This document shows, in pieces, positions 1 through 7,887 of a stretch of DNA of 41,281 nucleotides. Position 1 is the first letter of the stretch. The number at the start of each line of letters is the position of its first letter. Position numbers and translations under genes: made by a program. The notes under the pieces were generated by a model. That model searched no databases. It worked only from the letters and a program-made list of their open reading frames with translations, and was not told where the DNA came from. The DNA comes from Gammaproteobacteria bacterium (GTDB taxonomy: Bacteria > Pseudomonadota > Gammaproteobacteria > Arenicellales > Arenicellaceae). The stretch is from positions 1 through 41,281 of the forward strand of contig JAKVBA010000039.1 in assembly GCA_022447525.1 (NCBI GenBank), read 5' to 3'.

Positions 1-267
1 GGGGGGAAGATCTCGATCAAATCCGCTGTCATTCAGAATCTTGTGTCTCTAGCTTAACCCTAGCTTGACCAACCCCTCAGCCAATACGACTAAAATTCCA
101 AATCTTTCTACTCATTTAAGCGACAGAACTCATTCCACCTCTCACTCTTTTTTTACCCAAACTAACGAATTTATTCAAATGTCTATTTTTCGTAATACGG
201 GTTCTTATTGCTAATATTGAATATCTAGGTGCGTCGAAATTTAATACATTTAAGATAAAGGTGAATT

Positions 268-1293
268 ATGGGACAAGATGTCAATTTAAAAAGTAAGATA
301 TATTCGTCAGGTGTTTTCTTACCAAATCAGGTTGTGGACTCGGAAAGTTTGTTTGAAGAGATCAAATCTGAAGTGCAATACAACCTGCCGGTCAATTGGA
401 TGAGTGTAAAAATGGGAATTGAAGAAAGAAGAGTCGCTCCGCAATCGTTTTTACCATCTGATTTGGCCATCCCCGCTGCTATTCAAGCGATCGATGATTG
501 TGACGAAAAAGTAAGACAAGATATTGATTTAGTTTTGTTTTGTGGAATTGAGAGGGATCAGCCGGAACCTGCAACCGCACACGTAATTCAGCATGCTCTC
601 GGGCTGAGGGCCCGTTACGCTTTTGATATTTCCAATGCATGCTACGGGTTTATTGATGGTATGCAAATCGCAGACACCTATGTGCGAACGGGATTGGTTA
701 GATACGCTTTGGTTATAACAGGAGAAATTCCCAGCAGAGTTTTACGAGCGGCTGTAGATGTGCTAAAAAGGGGTGTCGATATTAAGACAGCTCGAGCAAT
801 AATTGGAGCATTGTCTGTTGGTGACGCTGGAGGTGCTGTTATTATCGGGCCAAATTCAAATGAGAGAGCGTCTGGATTTGAGCTTTTTAATGTTAATTCG
901 TTCAGCGAACTTGCCAATAAATGTCGGTATACAAAAAGCAAGACTGGGCAAATTGAAGGGCATATGCATATGCCGCAGATAACAAGGGCATTCATTAACA
1001 AACAACACGAGCTAATTGATGACACGTTGCTAAAATTAGGTTGGTCTGAGTTCGATTGGATGCTCACTCATCAAATTGGGAAGAAGCCTTTTGAGCGGTT
1101 ATCAAGACTCAAAGGTGTGCGTCCCTCTAAGATGGTGAAGACACTGGACAAGCTCGGCAATATTACGACAGCAACGTTTCCGGTGAATTTCAATAAATTG
1201 AAGGAAAGCGGTCAGGTTAAGTCTGGAGACCGAATTGGTGGATGTTTTGCTGGTTCAGGTTTGGTTGTCGGACAGTTTGGTTACACTTTTTGA
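268..1293 (+). CDS. Ketoacyl-ACP synthase III (FabH-like) family protein
   Basis: A thiolase-fold condensing enzyme of 341 aa, slightly longer than FabH (about 317 aa). The expected Cys-His-Asn triad is visible: Cys125 in DISNACYGF, His268 in MLTHQIGKKPF, and Asn298 in KLGNITTATFPVNF. The glycine-rich C-terminus (GGCFAGSGLVVGQFGY) is typical of the fold. Such enzymes catalyse decarboxylative condensation of an acyl-CoA or acyl thioester with malonyl-ACP, or acyl transfer in secondary metabolism. The ATG follows a good ribosome-binding site, AAGGTGA, six bases upstream. No fabD, fabG or acpP lies next to it, so it is probably not the housekeeping FabH; its partner is unknown. The next gene on the same strand is a membrane HTH protein. 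The fold and triad are clear; the substrate is not. Confidence 0.88.
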   Translation: MGQDVNLKSKIYSSGVFLPNQVVDSESLFEEIKSEVQYNLPVNWMSVKMGIEERRVAPQSFLPSDLAIPAAIQAIDDCDEKVRQDIDLVLFCGIERDQPEPATAHVIQHALGLRARYAFDISNACYGFIDGMQIADTYVRTGLVRYALVITGEIPSRVLRAAVDVLKRGVDIKTARAIIGALSVGDAGGAVIIGPNSNERASGFELFNVNSFSELANKCRYTKSKTGQIEGHMHMPQITRAFINKQHELIDDTLLKLGWSEFDWMLTHQIGKKPFERLSRLKGVRPSKMVKTLDKLGNITTATFPVNFNKLKESGQVKSGDRIGGCFAGSGLVVGQFGYTF

Positions 1294-1354
1294 ACCACGC
1301 TGTTTGGGTTTTGCGGCTAAATTCAAACACACTCGTCGGTAAATTTGAGAAAGT

Positions 1355-1378
1355 TTAACGACTTGGTTAACGACTTGG
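1355..1378. repeat. Tandem 12-bp direct repeat (TTAACGACTTGG x2)
   Basis: Two exact, abutting copies of TTAACGACTTGG lie in the gap between the KAS III gene and the membrane regulator. They sit about 75-100 bases ahead of the leader ORF. They could be operator half sites or a slippage duplication. Confidence 0.7.
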
Positions 1379-1388
1379 TTTGCAGTGA

Positions 1389-1412
1389 AGCATATGCTCC
1401 ACACGAGCTCGT
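1389..1412. promoter_or_regulatory. Two adjacent perfect palindromes ahead of the regulator gene
   Basis: AGCATATGCT (1389-1398) and ACGAGCTCGT (1403-1412) are both perfect 10-bp palindromes, separated by four bases. With the tandem repeat just upstream they form a dense cluster of symmetric elements in a short intergenic region. Protein-binding sites are plausible but unproven. Confidence 0.35.
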
Positions 1413-1451
1413 TATGGATCGATTATTTTATGTACTAAAGGGGTAGCAACC

Positions 1452-1490
1452 GTGGCTAACGAGGCGAGTTTTCGTAGCCCTTACGGATGA
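1452..1490 (+). CDS. Possible 12-codon leader peptide coupled to the membrane regulator
   Basis: A strong Shine-Dalgarno sequence, AAAGGGG (1437-1443), lies eight bases before a GTG that opens a short frame, MANEASFRSPYG. Its stop codon TGA overlaps the ATG of the next gene as ATGA (1487-1490). The downstream gene has no convincing ribosome-binding site of its own, so translation coupling through this leader would explain how it starts. No homologue is recognised. The alternative is that the strong SD is fortuitous. Confidence 0.35.
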   Translation: MANEASFRSPYG

Positions 1491-2404
1491 AAGATATGAG
1501 TTTATTGGTATTACCAGCGTTATTGGCGCTACTTATAAAATTAGGCCTGATTTACATTTACAGAAAAAGTGTGAAAGGTTCTACTTGCTTTTTAGTCATG
1601 GTAGTAGTTTTCGCGCTACATAATCTGTGCGAGGTTCTCGCTTTTTGGGAGTTTTTTCACGGTTTAAATGGCGAGTTTCTATTAAAAACCTATCATGTTA
1701 TTTCTTTGACCTCTCTTTTGGTGATCTGTTGGACAGTCAATGAAGTCAGTGAGATAGAGAGTAGAAACTACCTAAAGTTTTATGGCTTTTTAGTAGCCTT
1801 AGCCTCGAGTGTAATCGTGTTTACTGACCATGTAATTTCGGGTGCGGGGACTCTTTCTTATGTAATAACTGCTGAGAGAGGGCCTCTGTACTCTGTGTTT
1901 CAAATAATGGCATTGTCGCTTATCGTCATGTTGTTGTACCAGATTTATATCGGATACAGCCAAGCGAAGACCCACTCTGCGCAAATTAAAAGCGCATATA
2001 TGGGTATCGCGTTGTTACCTCAAGTTGCTGCTGTGGTGATCGTTATAATTATGATGAATATGAAATTGCCTATAAACGGGGCTGTAATATTCCCTTTGGC
2101 TACATCATTATTCGTCTTCATTTTACTTGCGGCTGAACATAAACATCAGATTATGGACGTTCGTCGCTTTATACCTTTTTCTGACGAGAGGAAGACTTCA
2201 AATCAAATTATGGATATATTTTCAAAATATGCTCAGGATAGAGCGAGTTACAGAGAAGCTGTGAACGATATTGAAAAATTATTGGTCGAACACAAGTATG
2301 AGAAAAATGATAGGAATGCAACGTATGCTGCGCAAAAGATGGGCATGCCTAGGTCTTCGCTCTATTCTTTGTTTAATCGACTGGGCGTAAAAAAGCAAGA
2401 TTAA
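1487..2404 (+). CDS. 7-TM membrane protein with C-terminal Fis-type HTH (putative membrane-bound regulator)
   Basis: The first ~220 of 305 residues form about seven hydrophobic helices (roughly 5-24, 33-52, 64-82, 95-113, 130-152, 168-190, 196-217). The layout resembles the 7-TM sensory module at the N-terminus of some histidine kinases. A cytosolic tail follows, ending in a helix-turn-helix of the Fis/NtrC C-terminal type, YAAQKMGMPRSSLYSLFNRLGV (about 280-301 in pattern). There is no kinase, receiver or AAA+ domain, so if it regulates transcription it does so directly from the membrane. A second ATG at 1496 (MSLLVL) is an alternative start. It follows the KAS III gene on the same strand and may control it. 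The topology and HTH are visible; the role is inferred. Confidence 0.65.
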   Translation: MKDMSLLVLPALLALLIKLGLIYIYRKSVKGSTCFLVMVVVFALHNLCEVLAFWEFFHGLNGEFLLKTYHVISLTSLLVICWTVNEVSEIESRNYLKFYGFLVALASSVIVFTDHVISGAGTLSYVITAERGPLYSVFQIMALSLIVMLLYQIYIGYSQAKTHSAQIKSAYMGIALLPQVAAVVIVIIMMNMKLPINGAVIFPLATSLFVFILLAAEHKHQIMDVRRFIPFSDERKTSNQIMDIFSKYAQDRASYREAVNDIEKLLVEHKYEKNDRNATYAAQKMGMPRSSLYSLFNRLGVKKQD

Positions 2405-2444
2405 GCTTCATGTGTTTCGATAAGGTTTTTAGGTTTTTATGTTC

Positions 2445-2477
2445 AGCCTTTCGAGTTTCGTGATAATCGAGGCTTTT
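2445..2477 (+). terminator. Probable rho-independent terminator after the membrane regulator
   Basis: AGCCT (2445-2449), a two-base bulge and CGA (2452-2454) pair with TCG and AGGCT (2467-2474). A run of T at 2474-2477 follows. It lies 40 bases after the stop codon and separates convergent genes. Confidence 0.55.
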
Positions 2478-2482
2478 GGGGG

Positions 2483-4846
2483 CTAAACGAAGCCAAAAAG
2501 CCGGATTAAACGATCCTTTACTCGTTGGAGAAAAGATCGTCTTGCTAGTGTCAAGGCCTGGCGTAACCTCTGATTCTCCAAAGTGACTTCATCGAACTCT
2601 TTCAATTGATTGCTCTGATGTATTAGAGAGTTAGTGGCCTGATTAAGCCGACTTTTGAGCATATCAATATCAGCCTGAGTTTCATGGCCCTTGTTGCCAA
2701 GCCGAACAATTGATTCGGCTTGACTGTCGACTAGGTCCAATAAACTCTTCAGTGCTTGGTTATAGCTAGGATCAAATATCAATTCTAATTCGATCTGGAT
2801 CTCAGATATCTGCTCTAACTGCTGCTGATTACTCAAATCTATAAGAAAGAAGGGATCTTCATTGGTGGCAATAAAGAAGATTTCCGAGTCTGTTGTTGAT
2901 AACTCGATGTTTTGCATTTGTGAAAGATCAGCAAGTTGTTTTGCGTCCCTAATTTGCCAAATTGTTTTTTCCTCTTTATCGAGCAAGGCAATGCCGGCTA
3001 TTTTAAACAATCCTGGACGTTGCATAGGATCAATTCTAAGAATTGATTTCTCGGTATCAACGTAGCTAAAGTCGTGTTTCAAAGTTTGCAAATTGCTCTT
3101 TATCGGCCAATCAATATTGAGCGTGCGAGCATTATCGAAAATATTTTGCTGATCTGCCCAAGTTATCTGACATACATTGTGTGATATTTTTTCGTTTATC
3201 TCACCAGTAAATCTCCCGTGCAGTGAGTGGAGTATCGATCCGGATTTGAATCGATCGCTAATCTCTCTCTGAACCGTTTCCTCTAGATGTACAAAATCGA
3301 GTAAATTTTCATCTGAACTAACTTCATTGAGGTAATGACGTATAAAAGCGTCAATAGTTTGAAAACCCCAGGTATCCCCAAAGTCGGCTAGTAGAGATTT
3401 GTTCTCAAAAGCGAACCAAAATAGGGCTCTAAAAAGTATAAATTCTGGGCTAATTTCTTTTTGTATCAACCATTCTGGGTCTATGGCTCGGTAGCAGTCT
3501 AGATCTAGAAAATTGTTGTTTTCACAAAGTATATTAAAGGGCAGAAGGTCGTAAGTATCACTTGAGAGTATTTTCTTATTGATCGGATCGGCTCTACTCT
3601 GAAGCCACCTAAAATACGTCTGTATCAGCTGACTCAGAGATTTAGCGTTTTTAGCCAACACTGCTTCCAGCCAAGCATCTATTAAGATCCGCCCCTCAGC
3701 AAAATTTTGCTCTGCAATATCTTGTTTTAGAAGCTCTGGTTGGCTCATGCGTTTTTTGACCGTCGCTCGCATGATGGGAGTTTTGACAACTTTCAATTCG
3801 CTACGATCCTTACTCGTAATCGTGCGCCATTTTGGCAGTCTGTTGGTACCGGGGAAATGGCAGAAATCCTTGCCATACAATCTTTCGGCTGCGCTATTGT
3901 CAAGATCACAAAATGCTACTATCCGAGACGATTTGTGAAATAGATTTTTGTTGGCGACTAATAATGATTTGTAGAGCAGATATTCATTTATTTTTGGGTT
4001 GTTAATAGACCCTATACGATAAAAATGATTCAACGCCGTTGGGCTATTATCAAGATAGTCTTGCGATAATAAGTTGGGCAGACCGTGATGGGCAGAAAAG
4101 CAGCCACCCATTAATATTCCCCCGAAATCTAATTTTGATAAACAACACGAAAATTCGTCGGCAGAAAACAAATTGGAATGCTCATCAGCGTATAGGTCTT
4201 TATAAGGCGTCAAAGGGTCCAGATTGTCTCTATCTGTATTCAACCATTTCGACATTCGATCACGGTTTTTTATATTTACGACAAGGACGCCATTTGAGCT
4301 AAGTGAGTCTCGCAGTTTACCCAAAAGTGACTCGGTGCTCGCTGTGTCAAGTTCTAAGTCTTCAACGCGTCCTAAATAGATGAAATCATATTGCTTTTTT
4401 GGGTAGCTGAGCTTTTCTGGAGTGGCAGTATGGAAGTGGATATTACGACTTTCAGGAAAGCGCTGTCTACTCAGTTTAGTTCTTAAAGGATCAACTTTTA
4501 TTGAATCAACATGTGAAAACAATGTTGATAGGAATTCACTAGTACCGCCAAAGTCTTGAGATAAATCCAACGCAGTCCGTTGTGATTTTAACTTTGTAAA
4601 ATCACATACCCTCAAGACATTATGTATAGACCCGTCAAACTCATAGATGAGTTCGGGTGTATCCAATAACTGCTCCATTCTAGTAGAGAAAAGTCGCAAG
4701 TCAGCGTCGGATTCCAATAGTCGAGGAACAGCGATATTCAAATAACTGCTTAGGGGGGTGTACGCACGTTCAGAGAGGATATACCGCAATATTCCATTCT
4801 CACGAGGATGGTCCGGGTTGCACTCGGCTAACGCAAAATTTGTCAT
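2483..4846 (-). CDS. Large SAM-methyltransferase-like protein with C-terminal coiled coil
   Basis: A 787-aa protein. Residues ~88-195 read as a class I methyltransferase Rossmann fold: a motif I-like strand and loop TALDLSQDFGGTSEFLS (91-107), a motif II acidic end DSIKVDP, a motif IV-like YDFIYLGRVEDL, and a later strand GVLVVNIKNRD. Motif I is degenerate (DLSQDFGG in place of D-x-G-x-G), so activity is uncertain. The central ~450 residues match no domain I recognise. The last ~80 residues are rich in heptads (LLDLVDSQAESIV ... LENQRLRQALTLARRSFLQRV), suggesting a coiled coil that tethers or oligomerises it. There is no signal peptide. Similar MT-plus-coiled-coil proteins occur in surface polysaccharide loci, but no such cluster surrounds this one. 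Confidence 0.6.
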   Translation of the reverse strand: MTNFALAECNPDHPRENGILRYILSERAYTPLSSYLNIAVPRLLESDADLRLFSTRMEQLLDTPELIYEFDGSIHNVLRVCDFTKLKSQRTALDLSQDFGGTSEFLSTLFSHVDSIKVDPLRTKLSRQRFPESRNIHFHTATPEKLSYPKKQYDFIYLGRVEDLELDTASTESLLGKLRDSLSSNGVLVVNIKNRDRMSKWLNTDRDNLDPLTPYKDLYADEHSNLFSADEFSCCLSKLDFGGILMGGCFSAHHGLPNLLSQDYLDNSPTALNHFYRIGSINNPKINEYLLYKSLLVANKNLFHKSSRIVAFCDLDNSAAERLYGKDFCHFPGTNRLPKWRTITSKDRSELKVVKTPIMRATVKKRMSQPELLKQDIAEQNFAEGRILIDAWLEAVLAKNAKSLSQLIQTYFRWLQSRADPINKKILSSDTYDLLPFNILCENNNFLDLDCYRAIDPEWLIQKEISPEFILFRALFWFAFENKSLLADFGDTWGFQTIDAFIRHYLNEVSSDENLLDFVHLEETVQREISDRFKSGSILHSLHGRFTGEINEKISHNVCQITWADQQNIFDNARTLNIDWPIKSNLQTLKHDFSYVDTEKSILRIDPMQRPGLFKIAGIALLDKEEKTIWQIRDAKQLADLSQMQNIELSTTDSEIFFIATNEDPFFLIDLSNQQQLEQISEIQIELELIFDPSYNQALKSLLDLVDSQAESIVRLGNKGHETQADIDMLKSRLNQATNSLIHQSNQLKEFDEVTLENQRLRQALTLARRSFLQRVKDRLIRLFGFV

Positions 4847-5073
4847 AAGGTAAATATCGGTCGACTATTTTAAACCTTAGCTAGGCCACAGTGGATTAGC
4901 AATTTACGGTTTAGATCACATAAGTGCTTTACCTAAATATAGTAACACGCGTGTCCCCGATAACCGAATTGAACTATTAAATCAAAATTCGCTGAGTCCC
5001 TTTGTGTTGGAAACTGGTTGCCTTAGTCCCAAGGAGAACGGTCAGCTTGAGTGCTGACAACAATCGAGTCTGT

Positions 5074-5286
5074 TCAGGTGTTTGCGGGGCGCCAGCCTAG
5101 TAGCCTTGCGGGCAGCGTTATTAACGCTAGTAGGATCGCAAATACACCTGTAAACATGATTCCAATCAAGCGAAATGGCAAGGATATTAACCATATGACC
5201 GGCCATGCTAGGATTGCTAAAATCGCCAGTGGCCAACATATCGTCAGTAGTATCAGCCAAAGAATAATACCCATGAATGTCGACAT
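5074..5286 (-). CDS. Small hydrophobic membrane protein (70 aa)
   Basis: A 70-aa, almost wholly hydrophobic protein with two or three membrane segments. It contains two related stretches, LISLPFRLIG (about 33-42) and LITLPARLLG (about 55-64), as if a TM-loop unit were duplicated. No known family is recognised. The start at 5286 has only a weak ribosome-binding site; an in-frame ATG at 5274 is an alternative. Opposite-strand frames over the same DNA lack any protein-like character. It stands alone between the methyltransferase gene and the TMEM175 gene. A real small membrane protein is likely because of its composition and regular LPxRLxG repeats. Confidence 0.5.
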   Translation of the reverse strand: MSTFMGIILWLILLTICWPLAILAILAWPVIWLISLPFRLIGIMFTGVFAILLALITLPARLLGWRPANT

Positions 5287-5550
5287 CTTATTATAATTCC
5301 GGTGGTTTTCTCTTAAACTATGCGGGCATTTGTCTACTTTTCAAGGCGAGATAGATTTCATCAAGTTACCTCTATTTATATAGCAGCTTGTCGACCTAAG
5401 TGTTGTCTAATATTCGCATGCAATGAGAACTAACTTTAGTTTACCATCCCACAAGTCCTATCTTGGAGAGGACTTAATCTGTTTTGGATTTTTGACGTCT
5501 GCGTTTTATCGTATTTTAAGCATAGTTGTTTCGATCAATTGGAAAATTAT

Positions 5551-6273
5551 ATGAGATGGACTAATAAATCGCTCGCTAAATTAACTGTTCGTGACGGCTT
5601 CCGCCTGAGAAGTGAGAGCATGACTAGACTAGAGGTGTTTTCTGATACGGCGTTTGCTTTCGCAATGACCATGTTAGTGATTTCAGTTGACAGTGTTCCT
5701 AAAAATCATGATGAGATGATACTAGCGCTCAAAAGTATACCTGCCTTTGCGTTGAGTTTTGGCAATATAGCTTTCTTCTGGTGGGCACATAGGTCTTGGA
5801 GTCAACGGTACGGTCTTGAAGACCGAATTTCGACCTGTTTGACGTTAACCATGATATTTGCCATTTTGGTTTATGTGTATCCCTTAAAATTGATCTTCTC
5901 CTCTCTGTTCAGTTTTCTCACGGGGGGATGGCTGCCCAATGAGTATGAAATTCGTGTATACACAGATCATTCCAGTTTGTTCGTGATTTATGGATTAGGT
6001 TATGCATTACTTACTCTGATCATTTATTTACTCTACTGCCATGCGTTAAACCGCAGTGATTACCTAGCGTTAGATCAAAAAGAGCTTAATCAAACTCGAA
6101 TTTCTAGAATATGTTGGGCGTATCATCCTGTGTTTGGATTAGCCTCGGCTGCCTATGCTTGGTTGCTGCCTCCCAAGTATGGCACTTTCGCAGGCTTTGT
6201 TTTTTTCGGCTTGTTCGTTTGCGTGCCCTTGCATAAAAGGGTGCTGCTAAAAAAATTCAATATTGCTGACTAA
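5551..6273 (+). CDS. TMEM175 (DUF1211) family potassium-channel-like protein
   Basis: The diagnostic first helix of bacterial TMEM175 proteins is present: RLEVFSDTAFAFAMTMLVISV, containing the FSD motif. It is followed by helices including SFGNIAFFWWAHRSW, CLTLTMIFAILVYVYPLKLIF, a Tyr/Leu-rich helix and two C-terminal helices, about six TM segments in all. Family members form tetrameric K+-selective leak channels in the inner membrane. I prefer the ATG at 5551 (240 aa). An upstream in-frame TTG at 5539 is weaker. An ATG at 5620, just before RLEVFSD, gives 217 aa, closer to the usual bacterial length, and is a serious alternative. It is a single gene with no close partner on its strand. Confidence 0.85.
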   Translation: MRWTNKSLAKLTVRDGFRLRSESMTRLEVFSDTAFAFAMTMLVISVDSVPKNHDEMILALKSIPAFALSFGNIAFFWWAHRSWSQRYGLEDRISTCLTLTMIFAILVYVYPLKLIFSSLFSFLTGGWLPNEYEIRVYTDHSSLFVIYGLGYALLTLIIYLLYCHALNRSDYLALDQKELNQTRISRICWAYHPVFGLASAAYAWLLPPKYGTFAGFVFFGLFVCVPLHKRVLLKKFNIAD

Positions 6274-6537
6274 AATCCAAATCTCAATAGAGAAAACAGA
6301 AAAATAAAGCATGGCTTACTATCTCCTTATCAGTGCGTTTTATCGCTTTGATAAATAAATTTCATCGGAAATGTCCTTCGATTGAGGCTATAGTATTGGC
6401 AGGGGGTTTGCATAAACTTGGTCAATTATTTCAGCTCTAACCTTTTTGGTTGAGCGACCGAAGTGGTTTGAGGCAAGTGTTGGAAAGTTTCTTAACTGAC
6501 TTCACATTTGCCTGAAACAACTTTTTAGGAAATCAAA

Positions 6538-7887
6538 ATGCAAACCAAAGTAAATAGGCCAAGCGCCGAGTTGAACGAAACGCAAACCAAGGGTGTTCCA
6601 CAGATTGTCGTTGTGGGTGGAGGTGCTGGAGGACTCGAGCTAGTCACTAAACTAGGGCGAAAGTTAGCGAAAAAAAATAGGGCAAACGTAACACTAATAG
6701 ACCGACACAGGGTGCATATTTGGAAACCCCTGCTGCATGAGGTCGCTACCGGATCATTGGATACTGAGATCGATGGTGTGGTCTATCGTGCTCATGCTAA
6801 AAGACATGGATACCGATTTCAGCTAGGCACTGTTACAAAATTAGATCGTCAAAAGAAAGTAATCACGCTAGCACCGATAGAAGATGATGAGGGCGGACTA
6901 GTCGTTCCTGAACGAACCATTGCTTATGACACACTGGTTCTAGCAATAGGCAGTATTAGTAACGACTTTGGTACCCCAGGTGTAAAACAGTTTTGCTCTT
7001 TATTGGACTCGAAGGCGCAAGCACAACGTTTTCAGCAAAAGCTGCTAAATCAATTTTTAAAAACTTCAGCACAATCCGAAAACGATCAGCAAGAAACTAG
7101 GTTAGCCATCGTGGGCGGCGGAGCGACGGGTGTTGAATTATCAGCCGAGCTACATCATTTAGAGGAAGTGGCGGGTATTTATGCTAAAGGAACAAACGAA
7201 GCTCCTCGGTTTAGTATTGATTTGATTGAAGCCGGCCCAAGAATATTGCCAGCTCTTCCCGAGCGGATAGCAATTGCGGCCACTAATGAATTAGAAAAAC
7301 TCGGAGTGCGGGTCCATACCAACATAAAAATTATTGGGGCTCAATCTAACGGCTTTATTGGCGATGACAATAAACTCATCGAGGCAGATCTAATGGTTTG
7401 GGCTGCTGGAGTTAAAGTGGAAAGTTGGCTCCGTGAGGTTGGTTTGGAAGTTAATAAGATAAATCAGGTAGTTAGTCATCGTACGTTGAAGTCTATAAGT
7501 GATGAAAATATCTTCGTTGTTGGCGATTGTGCTGATGTGGAAATGCCTGACGGGACTAAAGTACCTCCTAGGGCACAATCAGCGCATCAGATGGCGGATG
7601 TTGTGGCTACCAATATTGTTCGAGAATTTAATGGCCAGCCCCCGTTGGAGTTTACCTATAAAGACCATGGATCATTAGTTAATCTATCTCGCTTTTCTAC
7701 TGTGGGAAGCTTGATGGGAAACCTTGTTAAAGGGTCTATGTTTATAGAAGGAAAAGTAGCTAGACTAATGTATCTTTCTCTATACAGAATGCACCAATTG
7801 GCTATTCATGGAATCTTCAAGGGGCCGTTTATTATTTTACTAAGCCGGGTCTCAAAGATTATAAGACCTAAAATTAAACTCCACTAA
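6538..7887 (+). CDS. ndh: Type II NADH:quinone dehydrogenase (NDH-2)
   Basis: A 449-aa two-dinucleotide-fold flavoprotein. The FAD-binding motif VVVGGGAGGLEL is at 25-35, with the acidic strand end VTLIDRH (~51-57). The NADH-binding motif AIVGGGATGVELSAEL is at ~190-205. The third FAD contact, IFVVGDCADVE, is near 325-335, and the quinone-site signature AQSAHQMADVVATNI follows. The C-terminal amphipathic region matches NDH-2 membrane attachment. It oxidises NADH and reduces quinone at the inner membrane without pumping protons. Its stop codon overlaps the end of the convergent APP1-like gene by three to four bases. The 264-bp upstream gap holds a short inverted repeat (TTTATC-N5-GATAAA, 6339-6355) that could be regulatory. 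Confidence 0.92.
   Translation: MQTKVNRPSAELNETQTKGVPQIVVVGGGAGGLELVTKLGRKLAKKNRANVTLIDRHRVHIWKPLLHEVATGSLDTEIDGVVYRAHAKRHGYRFQLGTVTKLDRQKKVITLAPIEDDEGGLVVPERTIAYDTLVLAIGSISNDFGTPGVKQFCSLLDSKAQAQRFQQKLLNQFLKTSAQSENDQQETRLAIVGGGATGVELSAELHHLEEVAGIYAKGTNEAPRFSIDLIEAGPRILPALPERIAIAATNELEKLGVRVHTNIKIIGAQSNGFIGDDNKLIEADLMVWAAGVKVESWLREVGLEVNKINQVVSHRTLKSISDENIFVVGDCADVEMPDGTKVPPRAQSAHQMADVVATNIVREFNGQPPLEFTYKDHGSLVNLSRFSTVGSLMGNLVKGSMFIEGKVARLMYLSLYRMHQLAIHGIFKGPFIILLSRVSKIIRPKIKLH

Noticed and set aside
5042-5296. Two other frames overlapping the 70-aa membrane protein
   Set aside because: They are shadows: mixed composition and no start signals, whereas the chosen frame has regular membrane helices.
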